Source: JAICMB01 sp963802915 (GTDB taxonomy: Bacteria > Acidobacteriota > Terriglobia > Bryobacterales > Bryobacteraceae). Taken from it: a stretch of 64,000 nucleotides of DNA. The stretch spans positions 434,001-498,000 of the forward strand of contig CAWDKQ010000009.1 in NCBI GenBank assembly GCA_963802915.1, in the 5' to 3' direction. Under the pieces are notes generated by a model that saw nothing but the letters and a program-made list of their open reading frames with translations, ran no database searches and was not told the DNA's origin. Shown here piece after piece: positions 1 through 8,381 of this stretch (the stretch's first letter is position 1; the number at the start of each line of letters is the position of its first letter). The position numbers and the translations under genes are program-made.

Positions 1-558
1 GTTTTCGTTGCGGACTACCATCTTCGTTTTGGGCGTAAAGCCCGGCTTCAACGATTCGTTGATGAGGTACATGGTGAGCGGCTCATCGCCGGTGTTGGTC
101 ATCCCGAATTCCTGACCGGCGGGCATCAGGACGGCGATGCCGCTATAAACGTCGGCTGTGTCCGAGCCGTTCGTGATCATGCCGTGACCGGAAAGGAAGT
201 AGAAGATCTCCTGCTGTCCATCGAGTTTCGTTGGCGCAATCGATGCTCGGGGAACCAGCGTGGCGAAGGAGTAGGAATTGAGGTCTTCAAGCACGGCGCC
301 GGCTTGCGGGGGTTCCATGGCATCGCCGCGGGTCAGTATATCGCGCTCCACCAGCCCGCCGTGTGACAGGCGCGGGTTGGAGTAATGCCAATCTCCGAAG
401 AATTTATCAACGCGTCGTGGATCGGGGTCTTGTACTTTCGGGTACGAGCCCCAACCGATACAATTGTGGTCCGGTACAGCGGATTGGGCCCGGGCAATCT
501 GCGGGCCGGAGACGATGAAAGCAGTTACAAAAGCGAGAGCGAGCGCTCTATGAAACAC
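1..558 (-). CDS. Secreted cupin-domain protein, C-terminus beyond the window
   Basis: An open frame runs from a GTG at 558 to the window edge without a stop (186 codons). The GTG is chosen because the minus strand has an AAGGAGG ribosome site 7 nt upstream. Residues 1-25 form a signal peptide (hydrophobic ALALAFVTAFIVSG, then an ARAQS cleavage region). The mature part has the look of a single cupin barrel: EIFYFLSGHGMI, a central turn with LMPAGQEFGMTNTG, then a strand with MYLINESL. Metal-binding histidines are not all obvious. It lies 118 bp downstream of the molybdenum hydroxylase genes on the same strand but has its own promoter-like region. The cupin assignment is from fold-level pattern; substrate is unknown. 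Confidence 0.75.
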   Translation of the reverse strand, partial: MFHRALALAFVTAFIVSGPQIARAQSAVPDHNCIGWGSYPKVQDPDPRRVDKFFGDWHYSNPRLSHGGLVERDILTRGDAMEPPQAGAVLEDLNSYSFATLVPRASIAPTKLDGQQEIFYFLSGHGMITNGSDTADVYSGIAVLMPAGQEFGMTNTGDEPLTMYLINESLKPGFTPKTKMVVRNEN

Positions 559-617
559 GGATGACCCTCCTTGGTTCAAAGGTCCGGAGTTTTCCAGCGG
601 ACGAGTAAGTGTGGTCG

Positions 618-640
618 ATTTATAATTTTATATTATAAAT
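618..640. promoter_or_regulatory. Perfect 9-bp inverted repeat at the cupin promoter
   Basis: The arms ATTTATAAT (618-626) and ATTATAAAT (632-640) are exact reverse complements separated by TTTAT. The repeat is strikingly AT-rich against its surroundings and lies between the hydroxylase FAD subunit and the cupin gene. It overlaps the -10 of the best promoter candidate, so it is a likely operator. That it binds a protein is inference. Confidence 0.55.
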
Positions 641-654
641 GTCCGAGACGTCAA
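627..654 (-). promoter_or_regulatory. Sigma70-like promoter for the cupin gene
   Basis: On the minus strand TTGACG (654-649) and TATAAA (632-627) are separated by 16 nt, about 70 nt upstream of the GTG start at 558. The -10 lies inside the inverted repeat at 618-640. Confidence 0.4.
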
Positions 655-676
655 GCGACCGATCAGAGCATGTCGA

Positions 677-1648
677 TCAAGCCATCTTCGACAAGCTCTC
701 TTCGACAATGCCGCGCACCAACTCTACTTTGTAAGCGTTCTGAGAAAGGGGTTCGGCGCCTTTGGTCGCAGCTATCGACGCCCGCGATATGACATTACCA
801 GTGAGCTCTTTGCCAATGATCGCCTTCTCAGCATCCGCGGCTCGCCATGGAATCGGTGCGACGCCGGAGAGTACGATGCGGGCCGATTCTACGCGACCGT
901 TAGCGGTTCGAATCGCCACTGCCACACCGGCCAGCGCGAAATCGAACGCACCACGGACACGCACCTTGCGATAGCTGCTTCGCAGATCGGAAGCTACCTG
1001 CGGCAAGAGGACCTCGGTCACGAACTCTCCAGGTTTCAGGATCGTCTCCCGAGTAGCGTCCGTCGACGGACCCACGAAGAATGTTTCCAGAGGAACGATC
1101 CGCGCACCCTCCGGTCCCGCGATCCGGACCCGTGCATCGAGTGCTATCAGAGCTGGAGCCGTATCGGAAGGATGCACCATGTAGCATCCATTTCCGCCCA
1201 GGATGCAATGGAATTCATTCTCTCCGTCCGGCGCGTAACAGGTCTCGCCGCCCTTACGGAAACACGCGAACCCGCCACGGAAATACCAGCAGCGCGGACG
1301 CTGGCAAAGATTGCCGCCCAGCGTTCCTTGATTCCGCAATTGTGGACTTGCGGCGGAGGCCGCGGCCTGCGCCAAGGCCGTATATTGTTTTCCGATGGCG
1401 AGGCTGCCGGCGATCTCCGACAGAGTGACGAGAGCGCCGATCCGCACCCCTCCATCCCTCGCATTTCGAATGCCTCGCAGTTCTGCGACACCGCCGATAC
1501 TCACCAGCTTCTTGGCTGTGAATACCTCATCGCGCAGACACCCGAGAAGGTCGGTGCCTCCGGCATGAAGCCTCGCATCGGGCGATGAGAGTTCCTTCAC
1601 GACATCGTTGACGGTGGCCGGTCGAATGTAAGTGAAATTAGGAAGCAT
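677..1648 (-). CDS. Molybdenum hydroxylase FAD-binding subunit (PaoB/XdhB-like)
   Basis: This 323-residue protein is the middle, electron-relaying subunit of a xanthine-oxidase-family enzyme. The FAD-binding loop HAGGTDLLG sits near residues 28-36 and the second FAD motif NQGTLGGNLCQ near 106-116. Between residues 115 and 155 there is a cysteine-rich insert (C115, C120, C129, C137, C148, C155) like that of E. coli PaoB (YagS), which carries an extra [4Fe-4S] cluster. The start is 3 nt after the stop of the large subunit, so the three subunits form one operon (small, large, FAD). The PaoB-type insert suggests an aldehyde-oxidising periplasmic enzyme rather than a cytosolic xanthine dehydrogenase; the substrate is inference. 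Confidence 0.93.
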   Translation of the reverse strand: MLPNFTYIRPATVNDVVKELSSPDARLHAGGTDLLGCLRDEVFTAKKLVSIGGVAELRGIRNARDGGVRIGALVTLSEIAGSLAIGKQYTALAQAAASAASPQLRNQGTLGGNLCQRPRCWYFRGGFACFRKGGETCYAPDGENEFHCILGGNGCYMVHPSDTAPALIALDARVRIAGPEGARIVPLETFFVGPSTDATRETILKPGEFVTEVLLPQVASDLRSSYRKVRVRGAFDFALAGVAVAIRTANGRVESARIVLSGVAPIPWRAADAEKAIIGKELTGNVISRASIAATKGAEPLSQNAYKVELVRGIVEESLSKMA

Positions 1649-1651
1649 CGC

Positions 1652-3898
1652 TCAAGCCCTCCGTTTCTGGTCCACAAGCAGCGCAATCATCTGCATGGGA
1701 GTGATCGGTGACTGAGTTACGCGCACGCCTGTGGCATTGTAGACCGCGTTCGCAATTGCGGCGGCGGTCGGAATCGTGGCAGGCTCACCGATCCCCTTCA
1801 CGCCGGTCGTGTTGAACTCCGTATCATGCGGATCGATGGTGATACATGTCATATCCGCTGGAACATCCATCGCAGTCGGAATCTTGTAATCGTGGAAGTT
1901 GGCGTTCACCATGCGTCCGGTCTGCCGATCCAGCCGCCGCTGCTCGGTAAGACCGAAGCCGATCCCCATCGTGATTCCGCCGAACACCTGGTTCTCAAAG
2001 GTCAGGCGATTCAGGATTCGGCCGCTGTCGTGCGCCGCCAGGAAGCGCACCACCTTGACCTCGCCCGAGAGAGTATTCACCTCGACTTCGGCAAACTGCA
2101 CCGCAAACGGCAGCGCCACCTTGTCGACCGGATTCGGACCACGGGTCCCGATGGCCATTAGAACTTGACGCTGCGCCAGGGTTTTGAGCTGTGAGAGTGG
2201 CACAGCTTTCTCGGGTGAGCCCGATGGATAGATCCTGCCGTCACGGACAATCAACTCCGTCTCAGCCCACTTCAACTCCGCTGCGGCAATCTCGAATAGT
2301 TGCCGTTTGACTTCTACTGCTGCCGCGCGCACTGCAGGAGAACTGACGTGCGCTGTTTGACTCCCGCCCGACGATGGCGCGAACTGCGTGGTTGCGGTGT
2401 CAGCATACTCCACTTGGATCTTGTCGAGTGGCACACCCAATTCTTCCGACAACACCATCGCCATGATGGTCTTCGTTCCGGTTCCGATATCGCTCGCGCC
2501 CATGTTCAGATTGGCGCTGCCGTCCGGAAACAGCTTCACCACGACCGTCGCGTTCGGTTCGCCCTGATAGCCCCACATGGCGGCGGCAACTCCGATACCG
2601 CGCCGGATGTGGCCCGCGGATTCCTTCTTCACCCGGGCTTCCGCCCAGCCGAAGCTCTTCGCGCCGTCCGTGAGACACCGCTTCAATCCAGTGGTGGTAT
2701 AGGGTTTGCCGAAAGTCTGGCTGACGGCCGTGACGTTCTTCAAACGAAACTCGATGGGATCCATCTCGAGTTTTTCGGCAAGAGCGTCCATGGTCTGCTC
2801 CAGAGCCCAGGAACATTGCGGAAAACCAGGCGCCCGGAAAGGGCATTCCTTGCCGGCGTTGATGTGGACGCTAGCCTCTTCCGCCCGCATGTTGGTGCAG
2901 AGATAGAGATCCATTACCTGAAAGGCCGCGCCTGAGCCGCCGGGATAAGCGCCCACGACACCGTAGTTGATGAAGTGCAGCGCCGTAAGGGTACCGTCTT
3001 TCCTCACGCCTGCTTTCAGCGTCATCTTGTCCGCGGGACGATTCCCGACGCACAGGAATTCCTCTTCCCGGCTCAGGAACAGCTTCACGGACCGTGCGGT
3101 TCTACGCGCCAGAATCGCCGCGATTACAGTATGTTTCCAGAGATCCAGCTTGCTTCCGAAACCGCCGCCCATTGCGTGGCCAATGACGCGCACCGAACTC
3201 AGAGGCAAACCGAATATCCCGGCTAGCGACTGCTGAGGGCCAAAGACTCCCTGCGTGGTGTCCCAGACGGTCAGATGATCGCCTTCCCATTTCGCGATGG
3301 AACCGTGGACTTCCATAGGGGACTGCAGCTCGCAACTGGTGCGATAGGTTTGCTCCAGCACGACTTCGGCGTCGGCGAATCCCTTCGCGATATTGCCGCG
3401 CTCGACCACGCTCAGCGGGACCGCGAAATTTCCACCCGGTTGAACCGGCGTCGCACCTGGCTTGATTGCTTCGTCCTGGTCAATGACGAAAGGCAGTTTT
3501 TCGTAATCCACTTTGATAGCGTGAACGGCGTCGATAGCCTGGGTTAGCGTATCTGCCGCGACGGCCGCGACTTCGTCGCCTGCGTAGCGGCAATGTGGGT
3601 CGAAGAGCCGGCTCGATGGCCCCTTCTCACCTTCATACCAGGGAATATTTGTATCCGGCGCGGCGTTCGTGATAACGGATCGGACCCCCGGCATCTTCTC
3701 CGCGCGCGACGTATCGACGTGCTTCACCATGGCGTTGGCGTGAGGGCAACGTAGAATTGCCGCGTGCAGCATTTCGGGGAAAACCATGTCGATGGTGTAC
3801 ACAGCCGCGCCGCTCACAAGTTCGTGCGCGTCGATGCGGGGAATGGCCTGTCCCACGACTCTCGTTTCGCCCCAGGGTTCCAGACGATTCGCGCTCAT
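1652..3898 (-). CDS. Molybdenum hydroxylase large subunit (molybdopterin-binding)
   Basis: This 748-residue catalytic subunit binds molybdenum-pterin cytosine dinucleotide and hydroxylates the substrate with water-derived oxygen. Family landmarks are visible: the N-terminal alpha/beta hammerhead (TRVVGQAIPRIDAHELVSG), the cofactor motif GGGFGSK near residue 245, and near the C-terminus KGIGEPATIPT, whose glutamate is the conserved catalytic base. No signal peptide is present, as in PaoC-type enzymes, where the folded complex is exported through the small subunit's Tat signal. The ATG overlaps the stop of the small subunit gene by 4 nt (ATGA), so translation is coupled. Confidence 0.94.
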   Translation of the reverse strand: MSANRLEPWGETRVVGQAIPRIDAHELVSGAAVYTIDMVFPEMLHAAILRCPHANAMVKHVDTSRAEKMPGVRSVITNAAPDTNIPWYEGEKGPSSRLFDPHCRYAGDEVAAVAADTLTQAIDAVHAIKVDYEKLPFVIDQDEAIKPGATPVQPGGNFAVPLSVVERGNIAKGFADAEVVLEQTYRTSCELQSPMEVHGSIAKWEGDHLTVWDTTQGVFGPQQSLAGIFGLPLSSVRVIGHAMGGGFGSKLDLWKHTVIAAILARRTARSVKLFLSREEEFLCVGNRPADKMTLKAGVRKDGTLTALHFINYGVVGAYPGGSGAAFQVMDLYLCTNMRAEEASVHINAGKECPFRAPGFPQCSWALEQTMDALAEKLEMDPIEFRLKNVTAVSQTFGKPYTTTGLKRCLTDGAKSFGWAEARVKKESAGHIRRGIGVAAAMWGYQGEPNATVVVKLFPDGSANLNMGASDIGTGTKTIMAMVLSEELGVPLDKIQVEYADTATTQFAPSSGGSQTAHVSSPAVRAAAVEVKRQLFEIAAAELKWAETELIVRDGRIYPSGSPEKAVPLSQLKTLAQRQVLMAIGTRGPNPVDKVALPFAVQFAEVEVNTLSGEVKVVRFLAAHDSGRILNRLTFENQVFGGITMGIGFGLTEQRRLDRQTGRMVNANFHDYKIPTAMDVPADMTCITIDPHDTEFNTTGVKGIGEPATIPTAAAIANAVYNATGVRVTQSPITPMQMIALLVDQKRRA

Positions 3899-4521
3899 GA
3901 TGCGCCTCCCTGTTTCCTCAATCCCGCCGCGCGATGCACCGCTTTGAAGATGTGAGCATAAGCCCCGCAGCGACAGAGATTTCCACTCATGGCCTCACGG
4001 ATCTCTTCTGTGTCCGGATCGGACTTCTTTCGCAGCAGAGCTTCCGCCGACATGACTTGACCGGAGGTGCAGTAGCCGCACTGCATGGCGTCGTCTTCGA
4101 CAAACGCCTGCTGCACGGGTCCAAGTTGTTCACCGTGCATGAGGCCTTCGACGGTGGTGACCTCGTGGTCTTCGGCTTCGACCGCCAGCGTCAGGCAGGC
4201 ATATCGCGCCGCGCCGTCGATCAGCACAGTGCAGGCGCCGCACTCGCCGCGCTCGCAGCCTACCTTGGTGCCCGTTATCCCTAAAGTTTCTCTGAGTACG
4301 TGGAGTAATGTCCATCGCGGCTCGACCGCCATTCGATGCCGCTCGCCATTGATGAGCAGCGTCACTTTGACAGGTGCATTCGACTCCACAACGTCTGCGT
4401 GGGGCGCTGCCGTCGCCTTTCCGGCCACCGTAGCGCCGAATACTCCGGCGCCGATGGAGCTCAGAAAGCCGCGCCGTCGGAGGCCGCCCGAAGGCGGTCC
4501 GTCTTCGCGATCTTTATTCAT
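3895..4521 (-). CDS. Tat-exported [2Fe-2S] subunit of molybdenum hydroxylase (PaoA-like)
   Basis: From the ATG at 4521 the protein is 208 residues. A twin-arginine leader (RRRGFLSSIGAGVFGATVAG) opens it, followed by a plant-type ferredoxin domain with GCERGECGACTVL and a second [2Fe-2S] helical domain with QCGYCTSGQ and GNLCRCGAY. Both clusters pass electrons from the molybdenum site to FAD. The Tat signal is the clearest sign that the complex works in the periplasm. An in-frame TTG at 4566 would add 15 residues, but no strong ribosome site decides between the two; the ATG gives a normal leader length. It is the first gene of the operon. Confidence 0.92.
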   Translation of the reverse strand: MNKDREDGPPSGGLRRRGFLSSIGAGVFGATVAGKATAAPHADVVESNAPVKVTLLINGERHRMAVEPRWTLLHVLRETLGITGTKVGCERGECGACTVLIDGAARYACLTLAVEAEDHEVTTVEGLMHGEQLGPVQQAFVEDDAMQCGYCTSGQVMSAEALLRKKSDPDTEEIREAMSGNLCRCGAYAHIFKAVHRAAGLRKQGGAS

Positions 4522-4695
4522 GGATGTAAAGGAAGGCCTGAGGGAGTTAGAACCGGCTCGGGTCAACTACAGGGTAGGATGCGGCAGAGGAAGGCGTCAA
4601 CTCATGCATAAGTGGCGCAGCAAATTTGAAGTGCCAGGCCAAGCGCGCGATGATGCTTTCCGCTTGCCGACGAAGAACGCCCGGGAAAATGCACT

Positions 4696-4991
4696 TCAGT
4701 GACCGAAAAGCGCCTCCAGGCTGCGGCGGCCATGCACGATACGAAGGATCAGCGCGTCTTCGTTTTCGATGCAGTACACGATGACGTATTCCCCCACCGT
4801 GAGGCTTCGGTATCCAGTGCCGAGGTCTTCCTCGCGCGAACGTCCGATATATGGGAAGCAAGCACAAGGAAACGCTCCGTCACGGTGTCGATCAGGCGGT
4901 TGGCAATCTCGATGCTGCCGCTTTCCTTGGCGACGTGAAACCAGATGTCATCAAGATCGGCTTCGGCGCTGGGGGCTACGCGATGCGCCAT
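4696..4991 (-). pseudogene. ParE-family toxin, frameshifted
   Basis: The first 47 or so codons from the ATG at 4991 read as a ParE/RelE-superfamily toxin (APSAEADLDDIW, then a helix ending FLVLASH). The expected C-terminal part (GRSREEDLGTGYR, VGEYVIVYCIEN, RIVHGRRSLEALFGH, stop at 4696) is intact but in another frame. The switch falls near 4850, where SHP-Y-IGR would be expected; the DNA is four bases short of a continuous frame. As read, the product would end in an unrelated tail and lose the catalytic strand. The start overlaps the antitoxin stop by one base (TGATG). Sequencing error is possible. Confidence 0.8.
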
Positions 4992-5272
4992 CAGCGAGAC
5001 GTGGTGAGGTCGGCAAGAAGGCGGGCGCGGCCCCGTTCCTTTACTTCGCTCGCAAGCTGCCGCATGGACTCCTGAGTGATAACTCGGCCTTCGCCGCGAG
5101 CCAGAGACGCGCGGGCGTCGTCAAGAGTCAGCAGGAATTCGGCGCGCTGCCGTTCGCGTTCTTCCCACAAGGCAAGCGCCTCCTGTACGGCGTCTGCTTC
5201 GGAGAGGAACCGTCCGTTTTGAATCGCGCGGCGGGCGAAAGCCTTCTGGTCCGGGGTAAGCTCGACGTCCAT
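4991..5272 (-). CDS. ParD-like antitoxin
   Basis: This 93-residue protein starts MDVELTPDQKAF. It has the ParD layout: a short N-terminal strand and helix pair for DNA binding (residues 1-45, RAIQNGRFLSEADAVQEALALWEE) and a charged C-terminal tail that would wrap the toxin. It is directly followed by, and translationally coupled to, the ParE-like gene, the usual antitoxin-first order. An upstream in-frame start exists at 5308, but the ATG at 5272 begins exactly where family members begin. With the toxin broken, it may persist as an orphan repressor or a defence against related toxins. Confidence 0.82.
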   Translation of the reverse strand: MDVELTPDQKAFARRAIQNGRFLSEADAVQEALALWEERERQRAEFLLTLDDARASLARGEGRVITQESMRQLASEVKERGRARLLADLTTSR

Positions 5273-5352
5273 CGCCTTCAGATTACGCCAAACCGTGCCG
5301 GTCGGCAACTGACCGCGACCTATACGAAGTGTTGTGAGATGCTCTTCTTAGA

Positions 5353-6255
5353 ATGGATGTTCGTCAACTCGAGCTGTTTCTTGCTGTTCTCGAGTGCTCG
5401 GGTATAACGAAGGCGGCGGAGAAGGTAAATCTCACGCCGGCGGCCATTAGTATCCGCCTGCAACATCTCGCAGCCGAACTCAATACCGACCTGTTTGTGC
5501 GGTCGGGACAGCACTTGCAGCCCACTCCGGCGGCGCTCCGCCTGGCCGAACTCGCACGCGGCGTCGTGCGGCAGATGGATCAGATCAAAAAGGAATTCAC
5601 GGCCGACGCAACGTCGGACAGCCGTCCATTTTATTTCGCCACAGGAGCCACTACGCTGGTTCAGGTTCTTGGTCCTCCACTACGCCGTCTACGGAAGCAG
5701 TTCCCGAACACTCGCGTAGAGGTTACGGTGTGCGGGACCGAAGAAATGATCGCGGGTCTTCTGGCGCGCCGGTTCGACCTGGCTCTCATTTCGCTCCCGT
5801 GCGACAACGAAGATCTTACGATCTGGCCTTTGTTCGAAGAAGAGCTGCTGATTCTCAAACCAACGTCGACTCGTGTCCCGCGCTGGCACGTCGGTTCGAT
5901 TCAGCCCGCTGATCTCGCTTCAGTGCCCTTCCTTCTTTACGACAAAGGGAGCGTTATGCGAACCATCGTCGATAACTTCTTCGCGGAGATCCGGATTACA
6001 CCGACTATCGCCATGGAGGCTGACGACGCGCAAGCGATCAGACGGCTCGTGGAGGCAGGTTTCGGTCACGCCATTCTTCCGGAGCATGCGTTGCGCGGGC
6101 CGCAGAGATTCTTCCGCGTATATCGCGTCCCAGGCCATAAAATTATTCGCAGGCAGGCGCTTGCTATGGTCAAATCCAATCGGCCCAGAGTGCTGACGGA
6201 AGCGATCGCCCGATTCTTCCAGGCCGCCCTTCACATTTCCTTAAGGCAATCTTAA
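5353..6255 (+). CDS. LysR-family transcriptional regulator
   Basis: The 300-residue protein has a winged helix-turn-helix in residues 1-60 (MDVRQLELFLAVLECSGITK, then AAISIRLQHLAAELN) and a periplasmic-binding-fold effector domain from about 90 to 295. It is divergent from the parD gene across 80 bp and immediately precedes the lactonase-to-permease run on the same strand. That position makes it the natural regulator of the catabolic genes downstream. The effector is unknown; an aromatic acid or lactone intermediate would be typical for the family. Confidence 0.92.
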   Translation: MDVRQLELFLAVLECSGITKAAEKVNLTPAAISIRLQHLAAELNTDLFVRSGQHLQPTPAALRLAELARGVVRQMDQIKKEFTADATSDSRPFYFATGATTLVQVLGPPLRRLRKQFPNTRVEVTVCGTEEMIAGLLARRFDLALISLPCDNEDLTIWPLFEEELLILKPTSTRVPRWHVGSIQPADLASVPFLLYDKGSVMRTIVDNFFAEIRITPTIAMEADDAQAIRRLVEAGFGHAILPEHALRGPQRFFRVYRVPGHKIIRRQALAMVKSNRPRVLTEAIARFFQAALHISLRQS

Positions 6256-6314
6256 GTTTTGTTGCATTGATTGATGCTGTCCCGGCGTGTATCGTTTGGG
6301 TAGACACCACGGAA

Positions 6315-7553
6315 ATGGAAATGTCTTTGAAAAAGGGCGCTTTTTGTCTGCTATCTTCTGTGCTCCTTGCACTCGTTGCATCGGCTGCATCGACACCGGC
6401 CTCGCACGAGTATTTTGTTTACTTCGGCACTTACACGGGATTCAAATTCACTCGCTCGGGCATTCCGAAAGGGCATAGCGCAAGCCAGGGAATATACGTC
6501 AGCCGCTTCAATCCGGTGACGGGTGAGATGTCAGACCCCAAGTTAGCGGCCGAGATTCGTAATCCTTCGTTTCTCGCGGTCCATCCAAACCAGCGCTATC
6601 TATACTCGGTCAGCGAGGACCCCCTATCTGTCGGTCCTTACCTCGATAAGGAATCTTTCGTCAGCGCATACGCGATCGATAAGGGGAGCGGGAAGTTGAA
6701 GTTATTGAACACGGTGTCTTCGGGCGGGACCAGTTCCTGCTATCTGTCTCTGGATAAATCCGGCAAGTATTTGATGGTCGCCAGTTTTGGAAGCGGGAAT
6801 GTGTCTGTCATTCGCATCAAAGAGGATGGCTCCCTGGGCGAGCAGACCGGGTTCGATCAGCATAAGGGCAAGAGCGTGGATCCGCATTATCAGGCTGGAC
6901 CGCACGCTCACTCTATCGATGTCTCTCCGGACAATCGTTTTGCCGTTTCGTCGGATCTTGGAATCGATAAAGTGCTCGTGTATCGCTTCGATGCGGCATC
7001 CGGCAAGCTGGCGGCGAACAATCCGCCATCGGTATCCATTAAGCCTCCCAGTGCCGGTCCGCGCCATTTCGTGTTTTCGCCGGATGGCAAATTCGGCTAT
7101 TCGATCAGCGAAATGAGCGGTGTCATCACGGCGTACGCGTGGGGAGCTGACAGAGGGTTGCTGACGGAAATCCAGGCGGTGGAAACGATTCCGACCGATT
7201 TCAAGCTGGACAAGAATGCGGCTCTGTTGAATCCGTTTCATAGCGCGGAAATCGCAATTCATCCGAACGGCAGATTTCTTTATCTCTCGAATCGCGGTCC
7301 GGATACGATCCTTGTCTTCTCGGTGGAACCCGGAAAAGGCACGTTGTCCAAAGTTGAGGAAGTTGCCTCGCGGGGAGTGATGCCGCGCCAGTTTGCGATC
7401 GATCCGACCGGCTCGTATTTATTGGCCGCGAATGAAGCTTCCGATAACGTCGTGGTGTTTCGCATTGATGAGACCACCGGAAGAATCACACCGACTCGCA
7501 GCTCGTTTCATATCGACACACCCGTTTGTATTGTGTTCGTACCCGTGAATTAG
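6315..7553 (+). CDS. Exported lactonase-family beta-propeller protein (first of three paralogues)
   Basis: From the ATG at 6315 the product is 412 residues (a second ATG at 6321 is equally plausible). A signal peptide (AFCLLSSVLLALVASAAS) is followed by repeated propeller blades of the lactonase family (PF10282; 6-phosphogluconolactonase and carboxymuconate cyclase relatives): EYFVYFGTYTGFKF, HPNQRYLYSV, GPHAHSIDVSPDNRF, GPRHFVFSPDGKFGYS, HPNGRFLYLSNRG and DPTGSYLLAANE. The exported location argues against a pentose-phosphate role and for hydrolysing or forming a lactone outside the cytoplasm. It begins a tightly spaced run with the next three genes (3 nt, then two 4-nt overlaps). Two close relatives lie at 14939-16165 and 35090-36316. 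Confidence 0.88.
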   Translation: MEMSLKKGAFCLLSSVLLALVASAASTPASHEYFVYFGTYTGFKFTRSGIPKGHSASQGIYVSRFNPVTGEMSDPKLAAEIRNPSFLAVHPNQRYLYSVSEDPLSVGPYLDKESFVSAYAIDKGSGKLKLLNTVSSGGTSSCYLSLDKSGKYLMVASFGSGNVSVIRIKEDGSLGEQTGFDQHKGKSVDPHYQAGPHAHSIDVSPDNRFAVSSDLGIDKVLVYRFDAASGKLAANNPPSVSIKPPSAGPRHFVFSPDGKFGYSISEMSGVITAYAWGADRGLLTEIQAVETIPTDFKLDKNAALLNPFHSAEIAIHPNGRFLYLSNRGPDTILVFSVEPGKGTLSKVEEVASRGVMPRQFAIDPTGSYLLAANEASDNVVVFRIDETTGRITPTRSSFHIDTPVCIVFVPVN

Positions 7554-7556
7554 ATT

Positions 7557-8381
7557 ATGAGAATCAATCCGGACAAATGCGTGGCTTGCGGTAACTGCAC
7601 TTACGTGTGTCCCATGGGCGCGATCTATATCGATCCGATGATTCACCGCGCGACGATTAATCGCGAGGAGTGCGTGGAGTGCTACGCCTGCTACAACGGG
7701 TTGAGTAAAGAACACCTTAACCCCAAGCTGGTTCGCACACTACGGAAGCTGTTCAAGATTGCCCGTCTGCGATTCGATCCGGAGCCGGACGTCTGCCCGA
7801 CATCGGCTTTTGAACCGGAAGACTTGCAGTGGCCTCGCGTGATCCGGCGCGCTTTTTCGGATCCACGCGCGACGCACGAATCGACGGGAGTGCAGGGACG
7901 CGGCACGGAAGAAGTGAAAACAAATGACGTGACCGGGCGTGTACAGCGCGGCGAAGTTGGCTTTACGATCGAGTTCGGACGGCCCGGCGTCGGCGTCTGG
8001 TTTCGCGACATCCAGAAGATGACGTGGGCCCTCGCTAAGGCCGGCGTTGCTTTTGAAAAGAAGAACCCATTCACGCTCCTGATGACAGACGTGCAGACTG
8101 GAACACTCCGAGAGGACGTTCTCGGTGAGAAGGTGCTCTCGGCGATTGTCGAAATCAAGGTCACGGTGGATCGAGTCGAAGAGATTATTCAAATCGTAAA
8201 AGAGGTTGAGAAAGACGTCGACACCGTGATCGCTATCGGGGTGGGCACGAGGTGCGATGAGAATGGCGAGGACAACGTGGTGGCGCCTATTCTAGAGCGG
8301 TTGGGATATAGCCTCGCGCGGGCGAAAACAAATACCGGACTGGGCAGAATCACGAACAAAGAGTTGAGCGCACTTCCATGA
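7557..8381 (+). CDS. Ferredoxin-like iron-sulfur protein with unknown C-terminal domain
   Basis: The first 20 residues hold a classical [4Fe-4S] motif (C8, C11, C14, C18-P19). A second motif starts C39, C42, C45, but its partner Cys-Pro appears only at C80-P81, after a roughly 34-residue basic insert. Residues 125-274 form a domain I do not recognise: FTIEFGRPGVGVWFRDIQKM, a long alternating EEIIQIVKEVEKDVD helix, and a C-terminal GLGRITNKEL. Total length is 274. It lies 3 nt after the lactonase stop and overlaps the next gene by 4 nt, so it is made together with it. An electron carrier or reductase component for the cysteine-rich neighbour is the obvious guess. Confidence 0.75.
   Translation: MRINPDKCVACGNCTYVCPMGAIYIDPMIHRATINREECVECYACYNGLSKEHLNPKLVRTLRKLFKIARLRFDPEPDVCPTSAFEPEDLQWPRVIRRAFSDPRATHESTGVQGRGTEEVKTNDVTGRVQRGEVGFTIEFGRPGVGVWFRDIQKMTWALAKAGVAFEKKNPFTLLMTDVQTGTLREDVLGEKVLSAIVEIKVTVDRVEEIIQIVKEVEKDVDTVIAIGVGTRCDENGEDNVVAPILERLGYSLARAKTNTGLGRITNKELSALP

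Noticed and set aside
6240..6256. CTTAAG-GCAAT-CTTAAG repeat at the end of the LysR gene
   Set aside because: Each hexamer is self-palindromic and the site overlaps the stop codon; too short to call an operator.
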